Below the pieces are notes generated by a model. The model had not been told where the DNA came from. It saw only the letters and a program-made list of their open reading frames with translations, and did no database searches. Positions 18,138-27,903 of a stretch of DNA of 64,000 nucleotides are shown here, in pieces. The position numbers and the translations under genes are program-made. This DNA comes from UBA2705 sp963977105 (lineage in GTDB: Bacteria; Pseudomonadota; Alphaproteobacteria; Micavibrionales; Micavibrionaceae). The stretch covers positions 173,786 to 237,785 of the forward strand of contig CAXBNI010000003.1 of assembly GCA_963977105.1 (NCBI GenBank), in the 5' to 3' direction. Position 1 is the first letter of the stretch. Each line of letters starts with the position of its first letter.

Positions 18138-19556
18138 TTACTTTGCCTTGTTTAATGACCAATCATAATCCATAAATTCAATATTATATTTTTGATTAAC
18201 CTGTTTATAATTACCAAGCCACGTTTTAACGTCACCATTGCTGAAATCATCAGAAAACCAGTCAAAGATTTTACTGATATAAATCGTGTTATTTTCTACT
18301 TTAAATCCCTTGCCTTGGTTATCTAAAGTCCGCATCACTTGTTCATCGAACTGGTTATTAAGTTTTTCCTCCCGATAAGCTTCGCTACGTAAGTCTGGGC
18401 AAGATAACGAAGCACAGTTAATTGCAAAATGTACGCGCGCATCACCCATAGGCCGCAAGATTTTATGCTCAATATAATCTAATGTGTAATCTTTCCCACC
18501 CAATGACCATGTGTGTGCCTTCCACGGGCTGCTAAAAAGGCGGCCTAGATTTTTAATGCTTGTGCGCTCCCCCTCGCGCAAAATTAATTCGACAGTTAAA
18601 AAGTTATATACATTAACCCAAAATGCTTTCCGTGCGTCATTTTCAAACTCCTCAGGATGTTGCGCTAAAAGAATTTTTAACGCGGCTTTATGCGTAGGGT
18701 CAGAATGCCAGCCATCATAATCCACACCGTTATAATCAATGCCCTTGGTTCTTTCATGTGTGATATAGGATTTCAATAAGCCATCATAGCCCGTCAAAAA
18801 CTGCTGATAATCACCGTCCGCATATCCTGATTGAGAAAAACTAAACACAGCAACCAAGGTCAAGGATAGCATGGCCTTACGTTTTTTGACTTGATTATGC
18901 AGCGCCGGAATAAGCGCAAAGAAGCCGAGTAATGCAAACGCCATCAGGGTTTGCATTGACACAAGGTCATTAAGGCTTTCAATATTAGCAAGCTGCTTGC
19001 CTAAATTCACAAAAACAAAGCTGCCGGGTATAATCCCAAAAAACGTTGTTAAGATAAAGACCCGTGGCTTAATATCAAAAAGCGCGGGCACAATATTAAC
19101 GAGGAAAAAAGGGAAAATCGGAACAAGACGCATAAACATTAGATAGCCAACCGCATTTTCTTGCATATTGCCTTCCACGCGCCTATAAAGCCCGCCTGCT
19201 TTTTCACGCAAAACAGTTCCCAATGCCGTTTTGGCAATAAAAAAGAGAACCGTCGCTCCGATTGTTGCGCCTGTAACAACATACAGCGTCCCCATCCATG
19301 TCCCGAACAAAAAGCCACCCGTAAGTGTCAATAATGTTGCAGCGGGCAATGACAAGGCAACAAAAGCAATATAAAGTGCCATAAACCCCAGAGCGCTGAT
19401 AAATGGACGTGCCGCCACAGCATTTAACAGGCTCTCTTTATTGTCTTGTAATACCTGCAGCGAGATTTTCTCATGTAGACCAGAGACATAAACCGCGACC
19501 ATGATCACGACCATAACACCCAAAGGCAGCCAGCGTTTTATCATATTTATCTTCAT
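18138..19556 (-). CDS. fusion of a TVP38/TMEM64 (VTT) membrane domain with a DUF547 domain
   Basis: 472 residues. Residues 1-225 form a polytopic VTT/SNARE-associated domain (FLFGTWMGTLYVVTGATIGA and the GIIPGSFVFVNLG motif). There follows KKRKAMLSLTLVAVFSFSQS with GYADGDYQQFL, which looks exactly like a Sec signal peptide and cleavage region, then a DUF547 domain (about 255-470; FWVNVYNFLTV, HFAINCASLSCPDLR). In other genomes these are usually neighbouring separate genes. The fusion puts DUF547 in the periplasm. Alternatively the internal ATG at about residue 229 (taagg just before it) may start a separate product. VTT proteins act in lipid scrambling or membrane homeostasis; DUF547 function is unknown. 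It is operonic with the flavoprotein. Confidence 0.85.
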   Translation of the reverse strand: MKINMIKRWLPLGVMVVIMVAVYVSGLHEKISLQVLQDNKESLLNAVAARPFISALGFMALYIAFVALSLPAATLLTLTGGFLFGTWMGTLYVVTGATIGATVLFFIAKTALGTVLREKAGGLYRRVEGNMQENAVGYLMFMRLVPIFPFFLVNIVPALFDIKPRVFILTTFFGIIPGSFVFVNLGKQLANIESLNDLVSMQTLMAFALLGFFALIPALHNQVKKRKAMLSLTLVAVFSFSQSGYADGDYQQFLTGYDGLLKSYITHERTKGIDYNGVDYDGWHSDPTHKAALKILLAQHPEEFENDARKAFWVNVYNFLTVELILREGERTSIKNLGRLFSSPWKAHTWSLGGKDYTLDYIEHKILRPMGDARVHFAINCASLSCPDLRSEAYREEKLNNQFDEQVMRTLDNQGKGFKVENNTIYISKIFDWFSDDFSNGDVKTWLGNYKQVNQKYNIEFMDYDWSLNKAK

Positions 19557-19772
19557 TAAATTTCCACTTTATAAGAACGTGTATGTTCTACTTATATTCG
19601 CGGCATATAGCAGGAAAGTTACAGCAGTAAGTAATGTAGGGTGACCTCAACAACGTGCACCAATGTTGCTACATGCTTTGGGCTTGTACTTTAGCAAGCG
19701 ATGACCAAGCGCCATCACGATGGGGCGGCCTAATTGCGGGGGGAGGGCTTCTCGTCGTGGTGCGCTGCTTAA

Positions 19773-20390
19773 TTAGGCTTTAAAATTATTATGTGCGAGC
19801 ATCACCCGACCAAAGGTAGTCAGCCAACATATAAAGCCATAAGTATAAGCAATGGGGACAAACTGCGCAGGGAAGATGCAAATTAATAACAAGACAAGAA
19901 TTGTCTCAGTGCCCTCTGCAAGGCCCTGCGCGTAGAAAAATGTTTTCTTACCTTGTTCTTCGTGGTTTTCGCCACGTTTTGTTGCCATGATGGCATAGGC
20001 AAGAAAGCTGGTCGACGTCCCCATAAAACTAAAAATCAAAAAAGCCGCGGCTAAGGCAACATTTACGGTTAAGCCATTAAGGCCAAGGGCAAAAAAGAAA
20101 ATCACACCCGAATAAAAAATGAAATCAAATACGATATCAAGATAGCCACCTAAGTCAGTGGATTGTGTCTGTCTGGAAAGTGGACCGTCCAGCCCATCCA
20201 TCAGGCGATTAAGTACAACGAATATAATGGCGGCTCCATAGAGGCCAAACGCTAGAGCGATAAAACAACACACGGCAAAGCCAAACCCTATAAATGTTAA
20301 CGTATCCGCCGATACACCGAAACGTGCCAGCATTTTCGCAACATGGTTCAGGGGCGGGTCAATATGAGGGCGTATATGAGAATCAAACAT
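19773..20390 (-). CDS. CDP-alcohol phosphatidyltransferase family protein
   Basis: 205 residues with five to six membrane helices. The family signature D-x2-D-G-x2-A-R-x8-G-x3-D-x3-D appears as MDGLDGPLSRQTQSTDLGGY followed by LDIVFD (about residues 63-88), with Ser in place of the usual Ala before Arg. The enzyme transfers a phosphatidyl or related group from a CDP-activated lipid to an alcohol in the inner membrane. The acceptor (glycerophosphate, serine, inositol, other) cannot be told from this sequence. It is read leftward, between a 216-bp spacer and the DUF4197 gene, and appears monocistronic. Confidence 0.88.
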   Translation of the reverse strand: MFDSHIRPHIDPPLNHVAKMLARFGVSADTLTFIGFGFAVCCFIALAFGLYGAAIIFVVLNRLMDGLDGPLSRQTQSTDLGGYLDIVFDFIFYSGVIFFFALGLNGLTVNVALAAAFLIFSFMGTSTSFLAYAIMATKRGENHEEQGKKTFFYAQGLAEGTETILVLLLICIFPAQFVPIAYTYGFICWLTTFGRVMLAHNNFKA

Positions 20391-20466
20391 CTATAAAACC
20401 TGTTTCAAAGTAAAAATCATTATGCTAAGCAACCTTTCTTACCCTTGAGAACAAAAGCAGCAGACC

Positions 20467-21240
20467 CTACTGCGCTGAAAACACTTGCTGCAGAAGCTCT
20501 GTTGTTCTTTTGGCAGGATTTGCACGGATAGCCGCCTCTTCCGCTGCAACATAGTAGAAAATGCCGTCAATTGCTTTGGCGACGACATATTGGTTTAAAT
20601 CCGTTTTGATGTTTTGACTAAACGGAATTTGACTATACTTACCAATAACTTGATCGTAAGCTTTGACCGCCCCTGCCTGTGCGAGAGTCTGTTCTATAAC
20701 AGGATACATTTCTGTTTCCAGACCGCGCCCCATCGTTTTGCGTAAATAACGCGTCGCGGCGTCATTAGGCCCCGTTAAAATCTGCTTGGCATCATCAATC
20801 GTCATCTTGGATATTGCATCAAGGAACAATGCTTTCGCCTTTGGCGCGGCTTGCTCTGCGGCAACATTTAAACGTGTCTCTAAGTTTTCAGTAAGAGAAT
20901 TCATACCAAGTCTTGAAAGCGCAGAGTCAACAATAGACAATGTTTCTGGCAGCGGAATATGGATGTTACTATCAAGGTTAAAAGCATTCTTGACACTTAA
21001 TTGCTGCGTAACTTTTTCTGTCGCAATGCGTAGTGCCTCTTTAAGGCCTGCCCCAATCTGATCACTAGACAAAGTTGTGTTCGCAGCCCCGCCCAAAGAT
21101 TCAATTGTCTTTTGACCCGACTCACTTTTTATAACATCGCTCGCTTTCGTCCACCATCCTTGCGCAACAGCTGCGCTCAAAGGGATGAACGCAGACGACA
21201 TTAAAGTCACAACAATAAAAACACGTAAATTTGGGGACAT
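20467..21240 (-). CDS. DUF4197 family exported protein
   Basis: 257 residues with a signal peptide (about 1-26, ending AVAQG). The body is helical and matches DUF4197 by its GLKEALRIATEKVTQQLS opening, the DDAKQILTGPNDAATRYLR core (about 160-180) and the LNQYVVAKAIDGIFYYVAAE end (about 217-237). Periplasmic or lipid-associated; the family has no assigned function. A true Cys lipobox is not present, unlike some members. It is followed leftward by the CDP-alcohol transferase and preceded by an unlinked gene. Confidence is high for family, none for role. Confidence 0.88.
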   Translation of the reverse strand: MSPNLRVFIVVTLMSSAFIPLSAAVAQGWWTKASDVIKSESGQKTIESLGGAANTTLSSDQIGAGLKEALRIATEKVTQQLSVKNAFNLDSNIHIPLPETLSIVDSALSRLGMNSLTENLETRLNVAAEQAAPKAKALFLDAISKMTIDDAKQILTGPNDAATRYLRKTMGRGLETEMYPVIEQTLAQAGAVKAYDQVIGKYSQIPFSQNIKTDLNQYVVAKAIDGIFYYVAAEEAAIRANPAKRTTELLQQVFSAQ

Positions 21241-21377
21241 AACTTCTCTTCTCTATTCTATTCTATAAAATACAAGGCTCACCTCTTTATATGTACTCAT
21301 AGGTGCGTTACAGAGTCAATCTTTCACCTTTGAGAGGCCGCTGAGGTTACACCTTGTGCCAACCTCCAAACGCTCCA

Positions 21378-22145
21378 TTATTTATCAAGGTCATTCAAGG
21401 TCGCAGCCAAGCCGAGCAGATCATTGACAACATAATCTGGTGCCGCGGCGAGAGGGTATAAAGTTTTTCCTTCACGCATAATGAAAGCCGTTTTCAACCC
21501 CGCATTTTTCGCGCCTGCAATATCCCACGCATGAGCCGCAACCATCAACGCCTCTTGCGGAAGAATACCAAGATCATCTAGCACCATCTTATAAGTGTCT
21601 GGGTGAGGTTTATATTTTTCTATGCTATCAACGCTATAGCGCGCATCAAAAAAGTCAGTTAATCCCGCGTTCTTAAATTGTGTTTCAACGCCTTTATGTG
21701 AGCTATTCGTTAAGCTGACAATTTTATAACCTTGACCCGACAGTGCTTGTAAGCCCTGCTTAACGTCAGGGTGCGGCGGCAAAGACCTGAGCGGCGTTAC
21801 AATCGCAGACTTTGCTTCATCATAATCTAATGCAATGCCATGTGTTTTTGCGACCATCATTAAAGCCGCCGTACCAATTTCTCCAAAAGAGTGGTACTGG
21901 CCACTTAATGTCTCAACAAGTGAGTAATGAAGCATTGTAGAAAACCAAAGTGGCAGTAAATCTTCACGCCCAGAGAGAACCAACCCAACAGATTTTTTCA
22001 TCGGCATGAGGTCTAAAAGTGTTTCATTTACATCAAATATAATAACTTTAAGCTGCTGTTCATTTTGGTGCTCGCCTTGTGCTGATGCTGTGCTTGGCAA
22101 CAAAATTGATAATGCTGCGACCAATGATAAAAATGAGAACTTCAT
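21378..22145 (-). CDS. exported haloacid dehalogenase type II-like hydrolase
   Basis: 255 residues. A Sec signal peptide (about 1-22, TASAQG) precedes a HAD-fold domain. The nucleophile Asp lies in FDVNETLLD (about 36-44), the Ser/Thr of motif II in VSLTNSS (about 152), the Lys of motif III in KYKPHPD (about 184) and the acidic motif IV region in VAAHAWDIAGAKNAGL (about 205-220). The VNETLLD and AHAWDIAGA features are typical of L-2-haloacid dehalogenases rather than phosphatases. Most characterised relatives are cytoplasmic, so the signal peptide is unusual. Its promoter region is shared with a divergent exported alpha/beta hydrolase. Substrate not known. Confidence 0.88.
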   Translation of the reverse strand: MKFSFLSLVAALSILLPSTASAQGEHQNEQQLKVIIFDVNETLLDLMPMKKSVGLVLSGREDLLPLWFSTMLHYSLVETLSGQYHSFGEIGTAALMMVAKTHGIALDYDEAKSAIVTPLRSLPPHPDVKQGLQALSGQGYKIVSLTNSSHKGVETQFKNAGLTDFFDARYSVDSIEKYKPHPDTYKMVLDDLGILPQEALMVAAHAWDIAGAKNAGLKTAFIMREGKTLYPLAAAPDYVVNDLLGLAATLNDLDK

Positions 22146-22332
22146 AGGGCTTCCTTTAGTTTATGCCGAGTATTTCGAAATCAGAATTCTTCAACGTCAA
22201 CGTATATATTCGGTCATCAATAGGAATCGTTACATTGTTAACTCTCATATTAAAGATTCTTTGCATTTCTTGATTGTCCGTTATATCCATTAGCTATAGA
22301 ACAAATGCAGACCCATATCATAAGGAATACAT

Positions 22333-23337
22333 ATGCCCATTAAAATCCTCACATTAATGATTATCACCATGCTTAGCGCTAGCTACACCGCCTATGCACA
22401 GGGCAATGAGAAGCTCCATTTCGATGCCATGCTGACATCATATGCGTATCCATTTGAAGTGAAATATCATGAATTTAGCGCACAGGGGCAAGATTTGAAA
22501 ATGGCCTATATGTATTTACCACCTGCAACTGCTGAGAATGAGACCCTCATCTTGTTACACGGTAAAAACTTTAACGGTGCGTATTGGGAAAGCACGGCCA
22601 AGCTTTTAAACGCAAAGGGGTACGGCGTTTTAATTCCAGACCAAATTGGTTTTGGTAAATCTAGTAAAACCACAGCATATCAGTATAGCTTTGCCGCACT
22701 GGCAAAAAATACAAAGGATTTAATGACAGCGTTAGACATTAAAAAGTCCGTAATCCTTGGGCACTCTATGGGCGGCATGTTGGCATCTCGATTTGCATTA
22801 CTTTATCCCGACAGCACCACAAAATTGATCTTGCTAAATCCCATTGGTTTAGAAAACTATCTGCAATATGTCGATTATAAAGACATTCATTTTTTCACAC
22901 AGAAAGAGCGCAAGATAAAAGCTGAAAACATCATAAGCTACCAGAAAAAGAACTATTATGACGGAGCATGGAATGCTGACTACGCCGCATTAACCACACC
23001 ATTAATCGGCTGGATACAAGGCCCTGACTGGGATCAAATCGCACAAGTCAGCGCACTAACATATGATATGATATTTACGCAGCCTGTCATTGAAGAGTTT
23101 AAATACCTCACAATGCCAACAACACTTATACTAGGCACGCGCGATAGAACGGGCCCTGGTCGTGGCTGGAAGAAAACCGGCGTAACACGTGAACTCGGAC
23201 GCTATGATCAGCTTGGTGCTGAAGTCAAAGAACGAAATGAGAAAATCCAACTCATTGAGCTTGATGGTTTAGGTCACCTGCCACAGCACGAAGACTTCAC
23301 ACGATTTAAAACAGCATTATTCAAGGCATTAAATTAA
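22333..23337 (+). CDS. exported alpha/beta hydrolase
   Basis: 334 residues with a signal peptide (about 1-22, SYTAYAQG). Alpha/beta hydrolase fold: LILLHGKNFNG oxyanion loop (about 73-83), nucleophile elbow GHSMGGML (about 143-150), acid within LGTRDRTGPG (about 270-275), and His in DGLGHLPQHED (about 316-326). The YWESTAKLLNAKGYGVLIPD segment is typical of haloalkane dehalogenase/epoxide hydrolase-like enzymes, but the residues needed to tell esterase from dehalogenase are not conclusive. It should act in the periplasm. Divergent from the exported HAD hydrolase across about 190 bp, so the two may be co-regulated. An ataaggaatacat ribosome site precedes ATG 22333. Confidence 0.85.
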   Translation: MPIKILTLMIITMLSASYTAYAQGNEKLHFDAMLTSYAYPFEVKYHEFSAQGQDLKMAYMYLPPATAENETLILLHGKNFNGAYWESTAKLLNAKGYGVLIPDQIGFGKSSKTTAYQYSFAALAKNTKDLMTALDIKKSVILGHSMGGMLASRFALLYPDSTTKLILLNPIGLENYLQYVDYKDIHFFTQKERKIKAENIISYQKKNYYDGAWNADYAALTTPLIGWIQGPDWDQIAQVSALTYDMIFTQPVIEEFKYLTMPTTLILGTRDRTGPGRGWKKTGVTRELGRYDQLGAEVKERNEKIQLIELDGLGHLPQHEDFTRFKTALFKALN

Positions 23338-23366
23338 AACCATAAAAGACACGGCGTAAGTCCCGA

Positions 23367-24014
23367 TTATTGCGCTTCTTCATGGTTTTTATAGCTTTGA
23401 TATAATGCGTCAACATTGTTTTTAATCTTTTGCCAATTTTTAAGTTCAGTTCTGGGATAAAAAATCAGGGCGTAGAAGTTATCTAGATACAAATAATGCG
23501 AACAGACGCTCTTCTTAGCGTCTTCTCCGTCTTGGCACACGATAAATGATGGTGCGGTTTCATTATCGACCCAAATATTTGGTTTATCTGCATATTTAGC
23601 ATCGCTTTGCTTGTAAACGGTAAGCCCGAATTCTTCCCCTGCTTTTAAATCAGCTTTATTTTTCTTTACTTCAACGCTCAAAGCGTTGGACTTTAACTTA
23701 TCAGCGGGCACGGTACGCAAAAAGAAATCAATGGCTTTCCCTGCTGCTGTTAGGCCTTGTAGCTCCGATTTTTCAATTTCTAACGATGTAAACTCCGGAT
23801 AGGACATGTATATCCAAACCCCTTCCCGCATTAGGTTATATACAGGCGCAGTGTGCGGCTTAGGAATGACAAGCGTGACACCACCATTTTGTAATTCATG
23901 CGTGTGAATTACCTCCTCTTCACCTTCAGCATAAGCATTGCTTGTCAGGAGAAGCGTAACGATTAAGCAGAGCGTGGCTGTAATAGCTATTGTTTTAAAC
24001 ACGAAAGACACCAT
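23367..24014 (-). CDS. hypothetical exported protein, 215 aa
   Basis: Not recognised. The signal peptide spans about 1-29 (SNAYAEG). The mature part is mixed and hydrophilic with two cysteines close together (FIVCQDGEDAKKSVCSHYLY, about 157-176), which could form a periplasmic disulfide. It contains repeated beta-like segments (GVTLVIPKP, GVWIYMSYPEF). No transmembrane helix other than the signal. It is convergent with the exported hydrolase and is separated from topoisomerase III by 87 bp. Confidence 0.7.
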   Translation of the reverse strand: MVSFVFKTIAITATLCLIVTLLLTSNAYAEGEEEVIHTHELQNGGVTLVIPKPHTAPVYNLMREGVWIYMSYPEFTSLEIEKSELQGLTAAGKAIDFFLRTVPADKLKSNALSVEVKKNKADLKAGEEFGLTVYKQSDAKYADKPNIWVDNETAPSFIVCQDGEDAKKSVCSHYLYLDNFYALIFYPRTELKNWQKIKNNVDALYQSYKNHEEAQ

Positions 24015-24101
24015 ATTTCATTAAAAGAACACTTATATAAGCATTCTATCACATTAAAAATAAAGCAGAGATTAAAGAAATCAAAATAGCGTAAGCTTGC
24101 G

Positions 24102-26321
24102 TCAACTCGGCGGCGGGGTGTCTTCTTTTTTCGGCGATGGCTTAAACACAGGGCTGCCGTTTTTATCAAACGCCATAAACTTACATGCAGGGAAACCGCT
24201 GCATCCCCACCAATGGTTATCTTTTTTCTTATTCGGTCGGCGGATTAGCCCCTTCGTGCATTCTGGGCAGCGATGCTCATCAGAAGGCGTCGGCATAACT
24301 TGTGCAGGCTCATCTAACACTGGCTTGCCGCGTTTGTCTTGGTATATAGCCCCGCATTCCGGATAGCTTGTACAACCCCAAAAAAAGCCTTTTTTGCTCT
24401 TTTTACGGCGCAGAAATGCTTTATCACAAACCCCGCATTTAGGCAGGTTACTGGCAACAATTTTTAAGCCGCCCGTCTTAATGTTATCAATTTCTTGGGC
24501 GACATGCTCCGCGATACCATCGACGAAGCCAAGCATAGTTAAGCGGCCTTCTTTAATTTCTTGTTGCTGTTCATGCCACAGCGCGGTCATATTCGGAGAT
24601 GTTGCCGTTTCAGGCAACAAATCATGAAATTCGCGGCCAAGTTTTGTACTGGTGACTTTTTTCTTCTTTTCATTAATAAAGCCGCGGCTTATTAGCTGCG
24701 CTATAATCGCACTTCGGGTCGCTGGCGTGCCAATCCCGCCTTGTTCACCCTTTTTATCTTGGTCTTTGGCCAAAAGTAATTTCTTTATTTTTGGGTCCGT
24801 AATGTATTTAGAAACTCGTGTTAAATCTTTGAGCAATGCCGCCATTGTGTATGGCGCGGGCGGTTTGGTTTCTTTCTTAACATTATCAACTGCACGGCAA
24901 TGTAACGGCGCATCTTCATTGACCCAGTCAAGGTTCTCACCGCCGCCATGCGTGGAATCGTCCTCGATAGCATCGTTATCTTTATCCTGCCTATAAAGTT
25001 TTTTCCATCCCTCAACAGTTGTCACGCGCGCCGTGGCGCGGAAATCATAACTGGCGAGCGTTAAATCAATCGTCGTTTGGCAATAGCCATATTTCGGAAA
25101 AAATTGTGCGATATAAGCGCGAGCGATAAGCAAATAAAGCTTCGCCTCATCAGCATCTAGCTTTGATAAATCGGCGCTTTTCTCAGTTGGGATGATGGCG
25201 TGGTGAGCGCTAACATTTTTTGAATTAAACGCCCTGCTTTTTAATGTCGGATCGCCTGACTTAGCGGCATTCGCAAGGACAGGCGCGGTGTGTGCAATCG
25301 CGGCGAGGACACGCGGCGCATCATCATGATGCTCATCTGATAAATACTGGCAATCACTTCTGTTATATGTAATCAGGCGGTGCCTTTCGCGCAATGACTG
25401 CGTTAATTTGAGCGTCTTATCAGGTGCGAAGCCAAATTTCCGCGAGGCATCAATTTGCAAATTCAACAGGTTATAAGGCAGCGGCGCTGCGGCTTCTTTA
25501 TTCTCTTTGTTAATATCTATCTTTGCTACCACTTGATTGGCTATGGATTCGCAGATAGTTTTTGCCAGATCCTCATCAATTAAGCGCCCTTTGTCATCGA
25601 CGCGCACGTCTTTTGCAGGGCGGTACTTCGCGCGAAATTCTTTTTCACCGTCGCTGATAATCGCGTTGATATCATGGTAAAAATGCGCGCTATGGTTTTC
25701 ATGCTCACGGTCACGACGCACGACTAAGCCCAAAATAGGCGTCTGTACGCGCCCGACTGATAAAACTTGATCTACGCCGCCCGCACGACCTGCAATTGTA
25801 TAGGCGCGCGTTAAGTTGTAGCCATAAAGTTGATCTGACACAGAGCGCGCCAAGGCGCTTTGGTACATGCCAAAAAAATCACTATTATCACGCATCGTGG
25901 CGAGTGCTTTTTGAACAATTTTTTTATTCAGATCGTTAATCAATATGCGTTTTACAGGCTTTTTATTACCTATATATTCTAAGACCTCATCCACCAGAAG
26001 CTGCCCTTCATCATCAGGGTCGCCCGCATGGATAACTTCGCTTGCCTCTGCGACCAAGCTTGCAATGATTTTGATCTGTGCGTCTTTACCATCTATCGGC
26101 TTATGCTGAACCGGCCAGCGCAACGGCAGGCTATTCATATTCCACACGGCAGCGCCTGGGTCGTGATCCTCTGGGTCAGTGAGCGTCAATAAATGACCAA
26201 AGCACCATGTCACAATGTCGCCACTGCCGCAGCGTATACAGCCATCGCCCCGATTGCCGCCGCCTAGAGCTTCAGCAATCGCACGGCCTAATTCTGGTTT
26301 TTCCGCAATAAAAACCCGCAT
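24102..26321 (-). CDS. topB: DNA topoisomerase III
   Basis: Type IA topoisomerase, 739 residues from ATG 26321; aagaag precedes it and MRVFIAEKPELGRAIAEALG matches the family N-terminus. The Toprim domain has Glu in IAEKP and HAGDPDDEGQLL (D-x-D-x-E). The catalytic tyrosine lies in LITYNRSDCQYLSD (about residue 321), with the family Arg two residues on. VGRVQTPILGLVV and GIGTPATRSAIIAQLI are also conserved. The C-terminus has two zinc ribbons (CGVC...CTSYPEC and CPEC...CSGFPAC). It relaxes and decatenates single-stranded regions and helps resolve recombination or replication intermediates. It stands alone. Chromosomal copies are common; nothing plasmid-like is nearby. Confidence 0.95.
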   Translation of the reverse strand: MRVFIAEKPELGRAIAEALGGGNRGDGCIRCGSGDIVTWCFGHLLTLTDPEDHDPGAAVWNMNSLPLRWPVQHKPIDGKDAQIKIIASLVAEASEVIHAGDPDDEGQLLVDEVLEYIGNKKPVKRILINDLNKKIVQKALATMRDNSDFFGMYQSALARSVSDQLYGYNLTRAYTIAGRAGGVDQVLSVGRVQTPILGLVVRRDREHENHSAHFYHDINAIISDGEKEFRAKYRPAKDVRVDDKGRLIDEDLAKTICESIANQVVAKIDINKENKEAAAPLPYNLLNLQIDASRKFGFAPDKTLKLTQSLRERHRLITYNRSDCQYLSDEHHDDAPRVLAAIAHTAPVLANAAKSGDPTLKSRAFNSKNVSAHHAIIPTEKSADLSKLDADEAKLYLLIARAYIAQFFPKYGYCQTTIDLTLASYDFRATARVTTVEGWKKLYRQDKDNDAIEDDSTHGGGENLDWVNEDAPLHCRAVDNVKKETKPPAPYTMAALLKDLTRVSKYITDPKIKKLLLAKDQDKKGEQGGIGTPATRSAIIAQLISRGFINEKKKKVTSTKLGREFHDLLPETATSPNMTALWHEQQQEIKEGRLTMLGFVDGIAEHVAQEIDNIKTGGLKIVASNLPKCGVCDKAFLRRKKSKKGFFWGCTSYPECGAIYQDKRGKPVLDEPAQVMPTPSDEHRCPECTKGLIRRPNKKKDNHWWGCSGFPACKFMAFDKNGSPVFKPSPKKEDTPPPS

Positions 26322-26534
26322 ATGGTCTTCTTTCTTTCGCTTTATTGAAATTTTATGTTCCGCCCGTAACAGCGACAAAACTAGCTCTACATCAGTGAAG
26401 CATTAGCAAGTGATGATACATATATCATCGGCTCTAATTAAGTCCATCTTGCGTGGTTAGCAAACTTAACCCCTTAAAAATTTCATCCGCTGATTAACCT
26501 CTAAATCTTAAGCCCAATTCTGCGTTTTACGGCT

Positions 26535-27794
26535 TTACAGCGCGGCAGTATTTTTTTCAAGCCTCACAAACCCATATGCGCGAGACAGCTTGATCAGAAT
26601 AAAAAATACGTTGCTTAGCGCCATGTAGACAAGTCCCGTTACAATATCATCTAGCCACGCGCCATAGAGTAAAGACAGCGCGATCGTCAGAGTAATCAGA
26701 GCAGAAAAAATGAAGTTTTCAAACTGGCGTTCATAGATAAAGTAAATCGGGGTCGTAAACAAATTACTGATAAATTTACAGTAGAGCATAGGCAGGATTA
26801 ACTGCACATACACGCCAGATCTTCCCCACTCTGCACCAAACACAAAAGCAAACAGCGCCGGTGCAACACACCAAAAGGCCACGAATAATGGGAGGAATAT
26901 TACATTCACATAAAAGAATTTCTTCCGGTACAGCGCTGCACGATTTTTTGATTCATTAAACGCGCCAAACAAAAGCGGATAAAGTGACTGGCTCAATATT
27001 GTTATCGGTACGTTAGCAACACGGTTCGCGAGGAAGTATAACCCCGCAATTGCAGGGCTAAATGCGCCGATAAGAATCAGGCTCGGTAAATGTATCGACA
27101 GCGTACTAAACAGACTATGTGGCAGTGTAATGGTCGGAAATTTCTTATAACGTTTGGCCAGCGCCCGTATTTTCAGATGGTTTATATCATGCTGTCCGGC
27201 CCTCATAAAACGCAATAAAAAGTAAAAAGCGGCGCAGCACTGTCCAATAAAATGCCCCCAGATCACACCCTGCCCCAAACTGATTGCAGTCCCAAGCCCA
27301 ATAGATGTCCCGTTATTGACCGCGCTCGCGGCAATGTGTGTCGAGCTAATGCTTTTAAAATTCTTTGTCCATGTAAACCACATATTCAATGTCGCTAACA
27401 CGCTTGCAGCGCCAACGCCGAGCGGCACAAGGATCAGCAATTTATGTAACGCCTTTTCCTCCAAAGCCATATTAATCACATCATAAAAAACCACCACAAA
27501 CAGCAAGCATATAAGCGTAAAAGCCGCGCTCAACATAAGGCAAACATAGGTTAAGTGCCGCGCAGCGCTTACTTTTTTCTGAAGCATAATCGCATGTTGA
27601 TATTGCCCCGTTGCCACAACCGCGAGAATAGAGACCAATGCTACATAAAAAGCCAACAATCCTAAATCTTCGGGACTATAGAGCCTTGTAATAATCGGGC
27701 TGAGTGCAATCGTTATCAACTGCGCGATCGCAACTCCGCCAACCATGACAAAGGCGTTTGAAATAAACTTTGATGAGAAAATTTTTTGTATCAT
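26535..27794 (-). CDS. polysaccharide flippase (Wzx/MATE-like, O-antigen transporter)
   Basis: 419 residues from ATG 27794, with about 12 membrane helices. The opening SSKFISNAFVMVGGVAIAQL and the motif SPIITRLYSPEDLGLLAFYV (about 37-56) are the hallmark of polysaccharide biosynthesis (PST) flippases. These move undecaprenyl-linked oligosaccharides to the periplasmic face. An upstream in-frame extension to 27869 is possible but adds no conserved sequence. It stands apart from the epimerase and glycosyltransferases at 8.8-11.2 kb and 63.3 kb, so polysaccharide genes are scattered here rather than in one locus. It is followed leftward by a 150-bp spacer with a GATGATA/TATCATC inverted repeat near 26412-26429. 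Confidence 0.88.
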   Translation of the reverse strand: MIQKIFSSKFISNAFVMVGGVAIAQLITIALSPIITRLYSPEDLGLLAFYVALVSILAVVATGQYQHAIMLQKKVSAARHLTYVCLMLSAAFTLICLLFVVVFYDVINMALEEKALHKLLILVPLGVGAASVLATLNMWFTWTKNFKSISSTHIAASAVNNGTSIGLGTAISLGQGVIWGHFIGQCCAAFYFLLRFMRAGQHDINHLKIRALAKRYKKFPTITLPHSLFSTLSIHLPSLILIGAFSPAIAGLYFLANRVANVPITILSQSLYPLLFGAFNESKNRAALYRKKFFYVNVIFLPLFVAFWCVAPALFAFVFGAEWGRSGVYVQLILPMLYCKFISNLFTTPIYFIYERQFENFIFSALITLTIALSLLYGAWLDDIVTGLVYMALSNVFFILIKLSRAYGFVRLEKNTAAL

Positions 27795-27903
27795 AATCGG
27801 TCGGTAATCACATATTATACATTTGCGTACGGTCAACAGTAGCATCATTCCTCTCGAACTCTGCGTCAATAAGACTACCTTATATCAAAACCAAGATATA
27901 GAA

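Noticed and set aside
19557..19772. 216-bp spacer with GC-rich patches considered as a small RNA
   Set aside because: No convincing hairpin-plus-T-run or match to known RNA families could be seen by eye.
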